Positions 54,890-63,998 of a DNA stretch of 64,000 nt are shown here, in pieces. The notes under the pieces are model-generated. The model saw nothing but the letters and a program-made list of their open reading frames with translations. It did no database searches and was not told where the DNA came from. A program made the translations under genes and the position numbers. The stretch lies in contig DIUU01000013.1 in NCBI GenBank assembly GCA_002423145.1, positions 75,336-139,335 of the forward strand. Reading direction: 5' to 3'. Numbering within the stretch: the first letter of the stretch is position 1; every line of letters begins with the position of its first letter. Source of the DNA: Acholeplasmataceae bacterium UBA6150 (GTDB lineage Bacteria > Bacillota_I > Bacilli_A > Acholeplasmatales > UBA5453).

Positions 54890-56412
54890 TACACTATACC
54901 TCTTTTCGAACCCGACATATATAAGCCTAATTCATTTTCATTTGTTTTTTTCGCATCTAGGTTCGCGACAATTTCACCTTCATACATAACTAAAATACGA
55001 TCAGCCAAATTAAATACTTCATCTAGTTCGAGTGAAAATACCAAAATTGCTTTTTGTTGATCGCGCATATGAATTAACTGACGATGGATATATTCAATGG
55101 CTCCAACGTCGAGACCTCTGGTCGGTTGAACAGCAACCACCAAATCGGTATTTCGAGATAATTCTCTTGCAATGATGGCTTTTTGTTGGTTACCACCACT
55201 CATACTTCTGGTCTTGGTTTTACGACCATTCGCACTACGCACATCGTATCTTTCAATAAGTTGATCTGCATTACGATTAATTTCATCAAATTTAAGAAAA
55301 CCATATTTTTGAAATTTTGAATCAAAATACGTTTGTAAAATTAGATTTTCTGCTAAATTATAATCTAGCACCAATCCAAACTTGTGGCGATCCTCAGGAA
55401 TGTGAGAAATTCCAGATAGTGTTTTTTCGCGAATTGTTTTGTGTGTAATATCTTCGCCATTGAGTTTAATAATACCCGCTCTCGTTTCTTTCAAACCGGT
55501 GATTACCTCAGCTAACTGGGTTTGTCCATTGCCTTCAATACCTGCAATAACAACAATTTCTCCCCCATATACATCAAATGAAATATCCTTTAAATCATCT
55601 CTATTCAAAAGTATATTGTGATGTTTAATGTTTGATACCTCAAGTACAGGTTTGGTTCTTTTGGCTTCCATTTTATCGATCGTAAAAGAAACTTTACGTC
55701 CAACCATCATCTCAGCCATTTGATCTACAGAGGTGTCCTTAACATCCACTGTTCCAATGTATTTTCCTTTTCTTAAAACTGTACAACGATCAGCAACCAT
55801 CTTGATTTCATTGAGTTTGTGCGTTATTAAAATGATTGATTTGCCTTCGCTAATCATATCCTTCATAATCTTCATCAATTCTTCAATTTCTTGTGGGGTT
55901 AAAACGGCGGTTGGTTCATCAAAAATCAATATATCGGCGTCGCGATATAACATTTTTAAGATTTCAACCCTTTGTTGCATACCCACTGTAATGTCTTGGA
56001 TTTTAGCATTAGGGTCAATCTTAAGCTTATAGCGTTGTGAAAGTTCTACAATCTTCTTTTTCGCATCGGCCAAACTGATGAATCCATGTTTGGTCTCTTC
56101 TCGTCCTAAGATGATATTTTCAACAACGGAATAATTGTGTACAAGCTTAAAATGCTGATGCACCATCCCGATTTTTAACGCATTGGCGTCATTGGGGTTT
56201 TTAATTTTTACTTCTTCTCCATTGACTTTAATGATGCCTTCTTCAGGTTGATATAACCCGAATAAGACAGACATTAATGTGGATTTACCAGCACCATTTT
56301 CCCCAAGTAGTGCGTGGATTTCGCCTTTTTTAATTTGTAATGTAACATTATCATTCGCAATAATACCTGGAAATCGTTTCGTAATGTTCAGCATTTCAAT
56401 GACATAGGACAT
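54889..56412 (-). CDS. Nucleoside-type ABC importer ATPase (NupO-like, two ABC domains)
   Basis: 507 residues from ATG 56412 (GAGGTGA upstream). First ABC domain: Walker A GENGAGKSTLMS, signature ITVGMQQRVEILK, Walker B ILIFDEPTAVL. Second domain: GIEGNGQTQLAEV in place of Walker A, SGGNQQKAIIA and VAVQPTRGLDV, the usual degenerate second half of RbsA/NupO-type ATPases. It powers nucleoside import with the two permeases. Confidence 0.93.
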   Translation of the reverse strand: MSYVIEMLNITKRFPGIIANDNVTLQIKKGEIHALLGENGAGKSTLMSVLFGLYQPEEGIIKVNGEEVKIKNPNDANALKIGMVHQHFKLVHNYSVVENIILGREETKHGFISLADAKKKIVELSQRYKLKIDPNAKIQDITVGMQQRVEILKMLYRDADILIFDEPTAVLTPQEIEELMKIMKDMISEGKSIILITHKLNEIKMVADRCTVLRKGKYIGTVDVKDTSVDQMAEMMVGRKVSFTIDKMEAKRTKPVLEVSNIKHHNILLNRDDLKDISFDVYGGEIVVIAGIEGNGQTQLAEVITGLKETRAGIIKLNGEDITHKTIREKTLSGISHIPEDRHKFGLVLDYNLAENLILQTYFDSKFQKYGFLKFDEINRNADQLIERYDVRSANGRKTKTRSMSGGNQQKAIIARELSRNTDLVVAVQPTRGLDVGAIEYIHRQLIHMRDQQKAILVFSLELDEVFNLADRILVMYEGEIVANLDAKKTNENELGLYMSGSKRGIV

Positions 56413-56522
56413 CAAATTCACCTCATTTTATCTCTCATATTATATCATAAAAAAGCGTTTTCTAGAGTCAATAATATAATTTCTTATATAATATATAAAT
56501 CTCATATTAAGAGCTCGATTAA

Positions 56523-56556
56523 CAAAAAAAATACCTCTTTTCAGGGAGGTATTTTC
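56523..56556 (-). terminator. Terminator between the BMP lipoprotein and the ATPase genes
   Basis: AATACCTC/GAGGTATT arms with an eight-base loop followed by eight T (with A) on the minus strand, just after the lipoprotein stop. It probably makes the binding protein in excess over the rest of the importer. Confidence 0.8.
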
Positions 56557-56570
56557 AGTATAATTAATAA

Positions 56571-57698
56571 TTAAGCAGTCACTTGCAATGTTACTTTTGG
56601 AACGACTAGTGCAGTAACAGCGATACTTACATCTTTAACAATCACGATTTGCTTGCCTTCAACTTTAGCAAAAATGACATTATACATTGCTTGAGTGAAT
56701 GTATTGAATCTTGAGAAATCAGCTGGAAGACCAACGCCACCAACAGATGCATCTAGTGTAACAGATTTACCATTTGTAGTAATGATATCACCATCACCAT
56801 TGTATTGTCTGTTATTATAGATTTCTTCAAGTGCACCATAAACGGATGTACTTAATTCTTTCATTGCGGATGTAATGATTCTTTCAGATTCTGCTTTTTG
56901 GTCAACGTCAACACCGATGACATATTTATTAGCAAGACCTTCAGCGGCTTTCATAACAGAGTTACCAGCACCACCGGCAGCAACGAAAATAACTTCAGTT
57001 CCTGTTGAATACCAAGAAGCAGCTTTGGTTTGATGACCAGCTTCAGGTGCGAATGAATTTAGATATTCGTACTTAATGGTAATTGCACCATTGGCAAGAC
57101 CCATTTCATTGGCAGCATAGTTTGCACCTTGAACGAATCCATAACCGAATCTAACAACGGCTGGAACTGACATACCACCCATGAAACCTAATTTAGTGAA
57201 GCCTTCTTTTACAGCAGCATATCCAGCTAAGAAACCAGATTCTTCTTCAGCATAGAAAATACTATAGACGTTAGCACCAGTTTCAAAATTTACTGGAGAT
57301 CCATCGACAGTTGCCATTGTACCCCAGTCAGAAACGTTATGAGGAGCACCATCTAATAGAACAAACTTAACAGTTGGATACTTGTCTTGTACAAGCCAAA
57401 TTGCATTTTCAAACAAGAAACCTGGTGTAACAACGATTTTAGCACCGTTCTTGATTGCTACTTCGATTGATTTTACATAATCCTCAGTGGATTTTGTATC
57501 AGGTTGATAATACTTGTAGGAAATATCGTGTTCTTCTGCATATTCTTCGACACCTTCCCATGCGCCTTGGTTAAATGATTTATCATTGATTGTGCCCACG
57601 TCAGTGACAAGACCTATTTCATAAGTCTTTTTTGGTTGGCAAGCAGCCAATGCTAAAGCTAATACTGCAACTACTAATGCAACTACTACTTTTTTCAT
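56571..57698 (-). CDS. BMP-family nucleoside-binding lipoprotein
   Basis: 375 residues, strong AGGAGG before the ATG. Lipobox ALAAC (Cys20). Mature domain follows the BMP/PnrA pattern: IGLVTDVGTINDKSFNQGAW, YAEEESGFLAGYAAV, GGMSVPAVVRFGYGFVQGA, VIGVDVDQ. PnrA/BmpA proteins bind purine nucleosides at the outer face and pass them to the NupPQ-like permeases. A consensus promoter precedes it. Confidence 0.93.
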   Translation of the reverse strand: MKKVVVALVVAVLALALAACQPKKTYEIGLVTDVGTINDKSFNQGAWEGVEEYAEEHDISYKYYQPDTKSTEDYVKSIEVAIKNGAKIVVTPGFLFENAIWLVQDKYPTVKFVLLDGAPHNVSDWGTMATVDGSPVNFETGANVYSIFYAEEESGFLAGYAAVKEGFTKLGFMGGMSVPAVVRFGYGFVQGANYAANEMGLANGAITIKYEYLNSFAPEAGHQTKAASWYSTGTEVIFVAAGGAGNSVMKAAEGLANKYVIGVDVDQKAESERIITSAMKELSTSVYGALEEIYNNRQYNGDGDIITTNGKSVTLDASVGGVGLPADFSRFNTFTQAMYNVIFAKVEGKQIVIVKDVSIAVTALVVPKVTLQVTA

Positions 57699-57731
57699 TT
57701 CTTCCTCCTATATTTGGTTTAATCCATAAAC

Positions 57732-57760
57732 ATATTACCACTCAAAGAGATTTAATTCAA
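57732..57760 (-). promoter_or_regulatory. Promoter of the nucleoside importer operon
   Basis: Minus-strand -35 TTGAAT (57760-57755) and -10 TAATAT (57737-57732) with a 17-base spacer, about 34 bases before the BMP lipoprotein start. Confidence 0.7.
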
Positions 57761-57798
57761 GGTTAAAAGCGGTATTTTACAATCTATTCAAAGGATTT

Positions 57799-59190
57799 TT
57801 AGATAGCGCTTTCAGTATGGGTGAGGTTTCTAGCCCATTTACCACGTTTGACAATTTGAAATCCGATAATGCCTTTTAGAACACTTACTGACTCTACTGC
57901 AAAATATACCAACAGTATCGGAAGTGGTGTATATAGACTGAGAATAACCGCGAGAGGTACCGTGATGACCCATGCGAAAGTCGAGTCAAATAAGAAGGTC
58001 ACAATCACCATGCCACCAGCTCTTAAAATGAAGAATATACCAGCATTAAAAGCAAATACCCACATCAATGAAGCTACTACCCACATGAATTGGGTGGATT
58101 GTATTCTTACACTTTGTTCAACATTGTATAACAGCGGTGCAAATGGCGCGATGATGGCGAGAAGTATACCAAAAGATAAGCAAACGACAATCGTTAAAAA
58201 GAGTAACTTATAGGCATTTTCTTTAGCTAATTCAATTTGATTTGCACCAAGTTCATTGCCCACCATGACTGAAATCCCTGTAGCCAAGGCACCAAATATG
58301 ATGAAGAACAGATTAGACACTGCATTCGATATGGCGAATGCTGCGTATACTGAAGTCCCACGCTGTGCATAAGCGAGCATGATGATTAGTATGGATGATG
58401 ACCATAACAGTTCATTGGTCAATAGCGGTACTGTTTTCTTTACCATCAACTTAAATCGTTTCGCTTCAATATGAAAACGATTGAATATGCCTTGAGCAAA
58501 CACCATTCGATTTCGATAGGCAACGAATAATAAAATCGAGCCTTCAATTACCCGGGCGATCACAGTTGCGATCGCAGCCCCTTGAACTTCTAATCTTGGG
58601 AATCCCAAATGTCCAAAAATAAGTAAATAGTTGAAAACCATGTTGATGAATACAGAAATGATACCTGCCATCATCGGTACATTGGTTTGGCGAATTTCAC
58701 GATACGTCGATGCGTAGAGTTGTATGATGGCCAATATCGGTAAGGAAAACGCCATGATGGTTAAGTATTGTACACCATACGTAATGACTTCTTCGTTGAA
58801 TGCCCCTTGTGAACCTGGATCATTTTTCGCGAATACACGAATCATCGGTTCTTTAAATATCAATAATAAAACCATCGCGACCACGGTCACGAACGTGGCT
58901 AAGATTACTTTAGCACGGAAGGCTTGTTTTAAGGCTTCTTCGTCTTTCGCACCAAAATATTGTGCTACGAATATCCCAGGTCCAGCCAATCCCCCAATAA
59001 AACAAATGAGCACGATGAACATAATTTGGTTGGCTATAGCTACCCCACTGATGGCATTCTCATTCAATTGTCCCACCATGATATTATCCAATAGTCCCAC
59101 GAATGTGGTGATTCCCTGTTGAATCATGATTGGTAAAACGATGGCCAAGACTTCGCGGTAAAATGCCTTACTGCCAATGAGTTTTTTCAT
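57799..59190 (-). CDS. MATE-family efflux transporter
   Basis: 463 residues with twelve predicted helices in two halves. The N-terminal half shows LPIMIQQGITTFVGLLDNIM and GQLNENAISGVAIANQIMF, typical of MATE (NorM/DinF-like) cation-coupled exporters. It likely removes cationic drugs or metabolites. The start is three bases after the ABC-F stop with AAGGGAT upstream. Confidence 0.9.
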   Translation of the reverse strand: MKKLIGSKAFYREVLAIVLPIMIQQGITTFVGLLDNIMVGQLNENAISGVAIANQIMFIVLICFIGGLAGPGIFVAQYFGAKDEEALKQAFRAKVILATFVTVVAMVLLLIFKEPMIRVFAKNDPGSQGAFNEEVITYGVQYLTIMAFSLPILAIIQLYASTYREIRQTNVPMMAGIISVFINMVFNYLLIFGHLGFPRLEVQGAAIATVIARVIEGSILLFVAYRNRMVFAQGIFNRFHIEAKRFKLMVKKTVPLLTNELLWSSSILIIMLAYAQRGTSVYAAFAISNAVSNLFFIIFGALATGISVMVGNELGANQIELAKENAYKLLFLTIVVCLSFGILLAIIAPFAPLLYNVEQSVRIQSTQFMWVVASLMWVFAFNAGIFFILRAGGMVIVTFLFDSTFAWVITVPLAVILSLYTPLPILLVYFAVESVSVLKGIIGFQIVKRGKWARNLTHTESAI

Positions 59191-59193
59191 ATG

Positions 59194-60732
59194 TTATCCC
59201 TTCAATTCGAGCTGGGTTGCTTCAAACGTATCATGAAATGACTTATCATGTGATACGACGATGACTACCCCAGGAAAAGCCATAATGGCTTGTTTCAATG
59301 ATTCCTTTGCGTTGTGATCTAAGTGATTGGTAGGTTCATCCAATACAATGACATTGGATTTCTTTTGACTCATCAACGCAAGTCTTACTTTGGTTTTTTG
59401 TCCCCCAGACAGACTTTTCAATGAACGATCAGCCATATCTCTAGAAACCCCATATCTTGCCAGTAAGGTATAGACTTGAAGTTTGTCCATGTTTTGTAAT
59501 AAATCAAAACACAAATTCACTGCTGACAGCGATTCATCATAATTAAACTCTTGTTCAAAATAGGAAATTTGTGCTGTATCAATCCATTTAAACGACCCAG
59601 CCATCGGTGGGTTTAATCCCATGATGGTTTTGATTAAAGTAGATTTACCTACGCCATTTTTTCCCGTAATGATAACTTTTGTGTTCTTTTTAATGGTCAT
59701 CGTAATTGGTTTCAATAAACTTTTCGAATAACCGATTTCGAGATCTTTCAAGACAAGAACATCGCGACCGGTATCTTTCGAAAATGGAAAGTGAAATTTG
59801 AGTTCTTTTTGTTTGGTTGGTTTATCGATTTTCTCAATCTTTTCAAGTTTGTTACGAACACTTTGGGCTTGTTTAGTCGTCGATGCTCTAACAATATTTT
59901 TTTGAATGAATTCTTCTTGTTTTTTGATGAACTTTTGTTGAGATTCATAGTGTTTAGTTACTTGTTCAAATCGTAGTGCACGCTCTGCTAAATAGTAATC
60001 AAAATTGCCTTTATATCTGGTTAATCCCTTATTTTCTAGGGCAATCACCGTATTCGCGATCGCTCTTAAAAAAGCTTCGTCATGGGATACCACTAAGAAG
60101 GCTTTTTCATAGCCTTGTAAGAACTTAGTGAGCCACTCGATGTGTCTTATATCTAAGAAATTGGTTGGTTCATCTAACAATAAAATATCGGATTCATCCA
60201 GCAACAACTTACCTAGAATAATTTTGGCACGCATCCCACCCGATAAGTATTTAATTTGTGTATCCAAAATGGACATCTCAAGACCCAACCCATGGATGAT
60301 ATTGCCCAGTTTAGACTTCATGGCGTAAAAATCTTTTTCGATGAGGAATTCACCAATTGAACTGGCAATATTGAGTGCCCTTTCCATCTCGGTACCATCG
60401 AGGATAGATACTTTATGATAAAGGTCTTCCATCTCTTTTTCTTTATCAAATAACGGCTTAAAAACAGTCAGTAAATAATCTCCTACAATGAGATTGGGAT
60501 CAATTTTTGCATATTGATCCAAATAACCCACTTTTGTGTTTTCTAGCCATGTAATGTTACCTTTATCTGCCGATAATGACTTATTCAATAGATTTAATAA
60601 AGTGGTTTTACCTGCGCCATTCGGCCCAACAAGCACCGCGTGATCATGGATAAAAAGACGCACACTGGCATCTACCAACAAATCATTATTGTCATATCGG
60701 AAGGATAAGTCATTCACTTCTAGTAAACTCAT
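59194..60732 (-). CDS. ABC-F family ATPase
   Basis: 512 residues. Two ABC domains, GPNGAGKTTLLNLL and GKNGVGKSTLIK, signatures LSGGMRAKIILGKL and LSGGQKTKVRLALM, joined by a charged linker (about 240-310, KKQEEFIQKNIVRAS). No membrane segment. ABC-F proteins bind the ribosome E-site to aid translation or protect against antibiotics; which subfamily this is cannot be told. It overlaps the thioesterase gene by 23 bases. Confidence 0.9.
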   Translation of the reverse strand: MSLLEVNDLSFRYDNNDLLVDASVRLFIHDHAVLVGPNGAGKTTLLNLLNKSLSADKGNITWLENTKVGYLDQYAKIDPNLIVGDYLLTVFKPLFDKEKEMEDLYHKVSILDGTEMERALNIASSIGEFLIEKDFYAMKSKLGNIIHGLGLEMSILDTQIKYLSGGMRAKIILGKLLLDESDILLLDEPTNFLDIRHIEWLTKFLQGYEKAFLVVSHDEAFLRAIANTVIALENKGLTRYKGNFDYYLAERALRFEQVTKHYESQQKFIKKQEEFIQKNIVRASTTKQAQSVRNKLEKIEKIDKPTKQKELKFHFPFSKDTGRDVLVLKDLEIGYSKSLLKPITMTIKKNTKVIITGKNGVGKSTLIKTIMGLNPPMAGSFKWIDTAQISYFEQEFNYDESLSAVNLCFDLLQNMDKLQVYTLLARYGVSRDMADRSLKSLSGGQKTKVRLALMSQKKSNVIVLDEPTNHLDHNAKESLKQAIMAFPGVVIVVSHDKSFHDTFEATQLELKG

Positions 60733-61237
60733 GGTCTAATTCAATCTCCGTTACTGCATGTGCATCTTCAACATATTGCCACCCAGTTAGGCGGTGTTCT
60801 CCGATGATGTCATGGATATTTTGTTTAAAATACGTGCCTTCTGAGGTCGCAAGTATCGTGGTTCTGTCTTTGGCGAGAATCAACCCTTCACCTTTGAAAG
60901 TCATGCCTTTGTTTTTAGTAATCCAACCACAAACGATGATTTCTTCATCGAGTGGGACAGGTTTACGATAGGTGACTTCAAGTTTGATGGTGACACCCCA
61001 AGTTTCTGGTTCTGTAATACTCATGGCTCTCCCAATGGTTTCATCTAAAAGTGCACTGATTACTCCCCCATGCATCCGATTTGGATAGCTTTGATGGAAA
61101 TTATCACCTTTAGTCATGGTCAATAGTACGCCATTTTCGAGTTCATAGAATGCCGTTTTTAAACCGTAATCGTTATGGATACCACAGACAAAACATTCGT
61201 CTGAATTGAATTGTTTTTTCAATACTTTATATTTCAT
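60710..61237 (-). CDS. Hotdog-fold thioesterase (PaaI-like)
   Basis: 175 residues from ATG 61237 (TAGGTGAT upstream). Seen: the CGIHNDYGL strand, HGGVISALLDETIGRAM (active-site region), and VKLEVTYRKPVPL-like beta strands. By family it hydrolyses acyl-CoA or aryl-CoA thioesters. Function in this organism unknown. The N-terminal CFVC pair is a small extra. Confidence 0.82.
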   Translation of the reverse strand: MKYKVLKKQFNSDECFVCGIHNDYGLKTAFYELENGVLLTMTKGDNFHQSYPNRMHGGVISALLDETIGRAMSITEPETWGVTIKLEVTYRKPVPLDEEIIVCGWITKNKGMTFKGEGLILAKDRTTILATSEGTYFKQNIHDIIGEHRLTGWQYVEDAHAVTEIELDHEFTRSE

Positions 61238-61311
61238 ATAATCACCTATTCCTATAAGATTATAACACAAGATATTTAAATGCTTCTTAAAATTTGTGTG
61301 ATTCTTTCCTC

Positions 61312-61337
61312 AAAAAAAAGAGACATTACGCCTCTTT
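61312..61337 (-). terminator. Terminator after the 61337 gene
   Basis: AAAGAG/CTCTTT stem with a nine-base loop, then TTTTTTTT on the minus strand, overlapping the stop codon of the gene. Confidence 0.65.
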
Positions 61338-61792
61338 CATTCGAAATAGTGATCAATTTGATTGAGATGGATGACATGCATCCCGAATACATCCATGTGG
61401 GGTTTAACAAACACGACTTCGTTTTCATTGATGTATTTGACAATCTTTCCGGGTTGTGGATAAACCAATATGAGTTTATCACCAGGGATTTCAGCAAAAC
61501 TATGGGTTTCAATCATCTTTTTACCAGAAGATGAAAACAGTTGCCAATGGCGTTTTGAATTAAAGGATACTTCATTTACGCTTGGGGCGTAGATTAAGCG
61601 GATTAATAATGTTTTATTCTGTGTATTTAGAACATACTGATGACTGCTTTTATTCACTTTTTCCAAGGATCCATGTTGTTTTAATTGATTCTCTATGGAC
61701 TGGATGAATTTATGTTTGTTGACCTCAATAATAACGATTATGGTTATGACAACCACACTGATTATGCCTAATCCAATCCATAACTCAGTCAT
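61337..61792 (-). CDS. Single-pass membrane protein of unknown function
   Basis: 151 residues. One N-terminal helix (about 5-24, WIGLGIISVVVITIIVII), then a soluble domain with no family I recognise (VNEVSFNSKRHWQLFSSSG, EIPGDKLILVYPQP). The start overlaps the Nudix gene by eight bases, so both are co-transcribed. An overlapping small frame at 61276-61512 is a shadow. Confidence 0.7.
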   Translation of the reverse strand: MTELWIGLGIISVVVITIIVIIEVNKHKFIQSIENQLKQHGSLEKVNKSSHQYVLNTQNKTLLIRLIYAPSVNEVSFNSKRHWQLFSSSGKKMIETHSFAEIPGDKLILVYPQPGKIVKYINENEVVFVKPHMDVFGMHVIHLNQIDHYFE

Positions 61793-62258
61793 GCTTTACC
61801 TCCAAAGGTGTGATAATCACATCGATGAGGCGGTTTCCCTCAAATAAGCAGTGATAATCATATAGTGTTTTTTCCAACATTTTAGGTAGAAAGTACGGAA
61901 TATTCGCCGCCACACCTAAATTGTTCTTATCGATGATCCATTCGATTTTACGCCAATCCAATAAACCTTCGTCTGTTTGTATTGGGGTTTGAATTTTATG
62001 ATTCACATCGATTAAAAATAGATATAGAAAACTACCGTCGCTCGGACCCCAGGTCAATTTTCCTTTATAGACGATATCACTCAAAGAAACATCGATGCCC
62101 GTTTCTTCTTTGATTTCTCTTTGAATCGAGGATTTTGATGTTTCATTCGATTCCATTTTACCACCAACCCCATTCCAACACCCTTGCCAAGGCTGTTTTA
62201 ATCGGTTGATTAAGAGCAATTCATCCTGATAGCGGATGAATCCTAAGGTATAGATCAT
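61785..62258 (-). CDS. Nudix hydrolase (MutT-like)
   Basis: 157 residues, AGGTGAT before the ATG. The Nudix box is complete: GGKMESNETSKSSIQREIKE followed by ETGI. N-terminal LLINRLKQPWQGCWNGVGG-type block is as in 8-oxo-dGTP phosphatases. It may sanitise oxidised nucleotides, a role matching mutY in this window, or act on other nucleoside diphosphate derivatives. Confidence 0.85.
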   Translation of the reverse strand: MIYTLGFIRYQDELLLINRLKQPWQGCWNGVGGKMESNETSKSSIQREIKEETGIDVSLSDIVYKGKLTWGPSDGSFLYLFLIDVNHKIQTPIQTDEGLLDWRKIEWIIDKNNLGVAANIPYFLPKMLEKTLYDYHCLFEGNRLIDVIITPLEVKHD

Positions 62259-62304
62259 ATTATCACCTAAAAATATGATAACACAATTGTCTGAAATCGA
62301 AACT

Positions 62305-62341
62305 CAAAAAAGAAATTCCCCCACCGTTTGGTGAGGGAATC
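62305..62341 (-). terminator. Terminator after the tandem-repeat gene
   Basis: Eleven-base arms (ATTCCCTCACC/GGTGGGGGAAT with wobble) and a four-base loop, followed by TCTTTTTT on the minus strand. Confidence 0.85.
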
Positions 62342-62351
62342 TTTTTGAATA

Positions 62352-63998
62352 TTAAGCGTACGCGCCAGACTTGAGGTCAGCAGCCAATTTGGTTCTGAGG
62401 ATACGGTTAGATGTGTTTCCACCTTCATAATCACTTGGATTTAAGGTCATCACATAGAACACGTTGTTTCTCATTTCTGCTTCAAGTTTGTAATAAATGA
62501 TGGTGTAATTCGCACCAAACATGATGTCAATCGTTTCATCATCTAAGGATGCGACGGTTGCAGCACTTAATGTGGATAGATCAGCAACGGTTGTTGTTGG
62601 GCCCATCGCGGTTAATGCTTCCGCCAATCCTTGCATTTCGATGTTCTTGACTTCACCATTTCTTGGTCCAACACTACTATCGATGGCGTCTGTGTTACCC
62701 GTAGTCAATCCAGAGGCGATGATTGCACTTGAGATTTGACGGTTGACGATGACTGAGTTTGCGCCAAGTAAATTGGTAATGAGTGATCCTGTGATGGTAC
62801 TTGCAGTTAAGTTCGCAATACCAGCCACACCACCGGTGATGTATTGTAATGCATCCGCTAAAGCAGTTAATTCTGTAATCGTGATGTCATCTACTGTTTC
62901 ATAAGCATCGGACGGGATGGTTAATCCTGAATCGATGATTGCAGTTGAGATTTGACGGTTCACAATAATGGAGTTTGCTGCCAATAGGTTGGTTAATAAT
63001 GTCGAATCGATTGCATCAGCATCAATGTTTGAAACATCACTGACTGAACCGATATGAACTAACGCAGCGGCTAACGCTCTGAGTTCAGTTTCATAAATGT
63101 CATTTGCTGTCTCTAAAGCGGTTGATGGTACATCAATGGTTGAATTGATGATAGCCGTGCTGATTTGACGGTTGACGATGATGGATTCAGCATCCAATAA
63201 GTTGGTTAAGTACGTAGAGTTAATGCTATTAGCATCAATACTCGATACTTGATCAACTGAACCGATATGAACTAACGCAGCAGCTAACGCTCTGAGTTCA
63301 GTTTCTTTAATGTCTTTGACTGTATCCAATGCAGCGGCTGGAATATCTAGGCTGGAATCGATGATTGCAGCAGAGATTTGACGGTTCACGATAATCGATT
63401 CTGCATCTAACAAGTTCGTTAAGAATGTGGAGTTGATGCTGTTTGCATCGATGTTGGATACTTCATCCACAGAACCGATGTGGACTAACGCAGCAGCTAA
63501 CGCTCTGAGTTCAGTTTCTTTAATATCTTCAGCTGTATCTAATGCAGCGGCTGGAATATCTAGGCCGGATGCGATGATTGCAGCGGAGATTTGACGGTTC
63601 ACGATAATCGATTCTGCATCTAACAAGTTTGTTAAGAATGTCGAGCTGATGTCATTTGCAGTAATATTTGCCATATCACTTACTGAATTGAAGTTCGACA
63701 ATGCCGTTGCAATGGCTCTGAGTTCTGTAACGGTAATATGGTTGTCAGCATCGAGGGCTGCAGCAGGGATATTGGAAATAGCACCCTTGACAGCAATCGA
63801 GATTTGACGATTGACGATGAGTGATTCAGCATCTAATAAGTCAGTTAAGAATGTGGAGTTGATGTCATTTGCACTAATATTTGCCATATCACTAACTGAA
63901 TTGAAGTTTGACAATGCCGTTGCAATGGCTCTAAGTTCTGTAATAGTAATGTGATTATCTGAATCTAATGCACCCGCAGGTATGTCTGATATAGCACC
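62352..63998 (-). CDS. Tandem-repeat protein, probably surface-exposed (5' end outside window)
   Basis: An open frame of 548 residues that continues past the window edge, so the N-terminus is unseen. A TTG-coded residue at 63914 can mislead as a start, but the frame runs on to the edge. It consists of about five-and-a-half 71-residue repeats, then a degenerate 78-residue repeat and a distinct C-terminal segment of 87 residues. Each repeat has SIIVNRQISAAII at its centre and TELRALAAAL at its end. The repeats have few charges and no cysteine. Function unknown; a repetitive surface or adhesin-like role is an inference. Confidence 0.8.
   Translation of the reverse strand, partial: GAISDIPAGALDSDNHITITELRAIATALSNFNSVSDMANISANDINSTFLTDLLDAESLIVNRQISIAVKGAISNIPAAALDADNHITVTELRAIATALSNFNSVSDMANITANDISSTFLTNLLDAESIIVNRQISAAIIASGLDIPAAALDTAEDIKETELRALAAALVHIGSVDEVSNIDANSINSTFLTNLLDAESIIVNRQISAAIIDSSLDIPAAALDTVKDIKETELRALAAALVHIGSVDQVSSIDANSINSTYLTNLLDAESIIVNRQISTAIINSTIDVPSTALETANDIYETELRALAAALVHIGSVSDVSNIDADAIDSTLLTNLLAANSIIVNRQISTAIIDSGLTIPSDAYETVDDITITELTALADALQYITGGVAGIANLTASTITGSLITNLLGANSVIVNRQISSAIIASGLTTGNTDAIDSSVGPRNGEVKNIEMQGLAEALTAMGPTTTVADLSTLSAATVASLDDETIDIMFGANYTIIYYKLEAEMRNNVFYVMTLNPSDYEGGNTSNRILRTKLAADLKSGAYA
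62616..63998 (-). repeat. 213-bp tandem repeats coding for 71-residue units
   Basis: Units on the minus strand at 63914-63702, 63701-63489, 63488-63276, 63275-63063 and 63062-62850, with part of another at the edge and a degenerate unit at 62849-62616. The block ACGGTTCACG recurs at 63381 and 63594, exactly 213 apart. Units two and three are nearly identical, which suggests recent duplication or conversion. Confidence 0.93.

Noticed and set aside
61276..61512. 78-residue minus-strand frame
   Set aside because: It overlaps the better supported membrane protein gene in another frame and covers its terminator.
63912..63914. TTG as start of the repeat protein
   Set aside because: The frame continues upstream to the window edge with the same repeat, so this is an internal leucine codon.
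62616..63998. Regular repeats resembling a CRISPR array
   Set aside because: The period is 213 bases with a continuous coding frame and no spacers; these are protein-coding tandem repeats.
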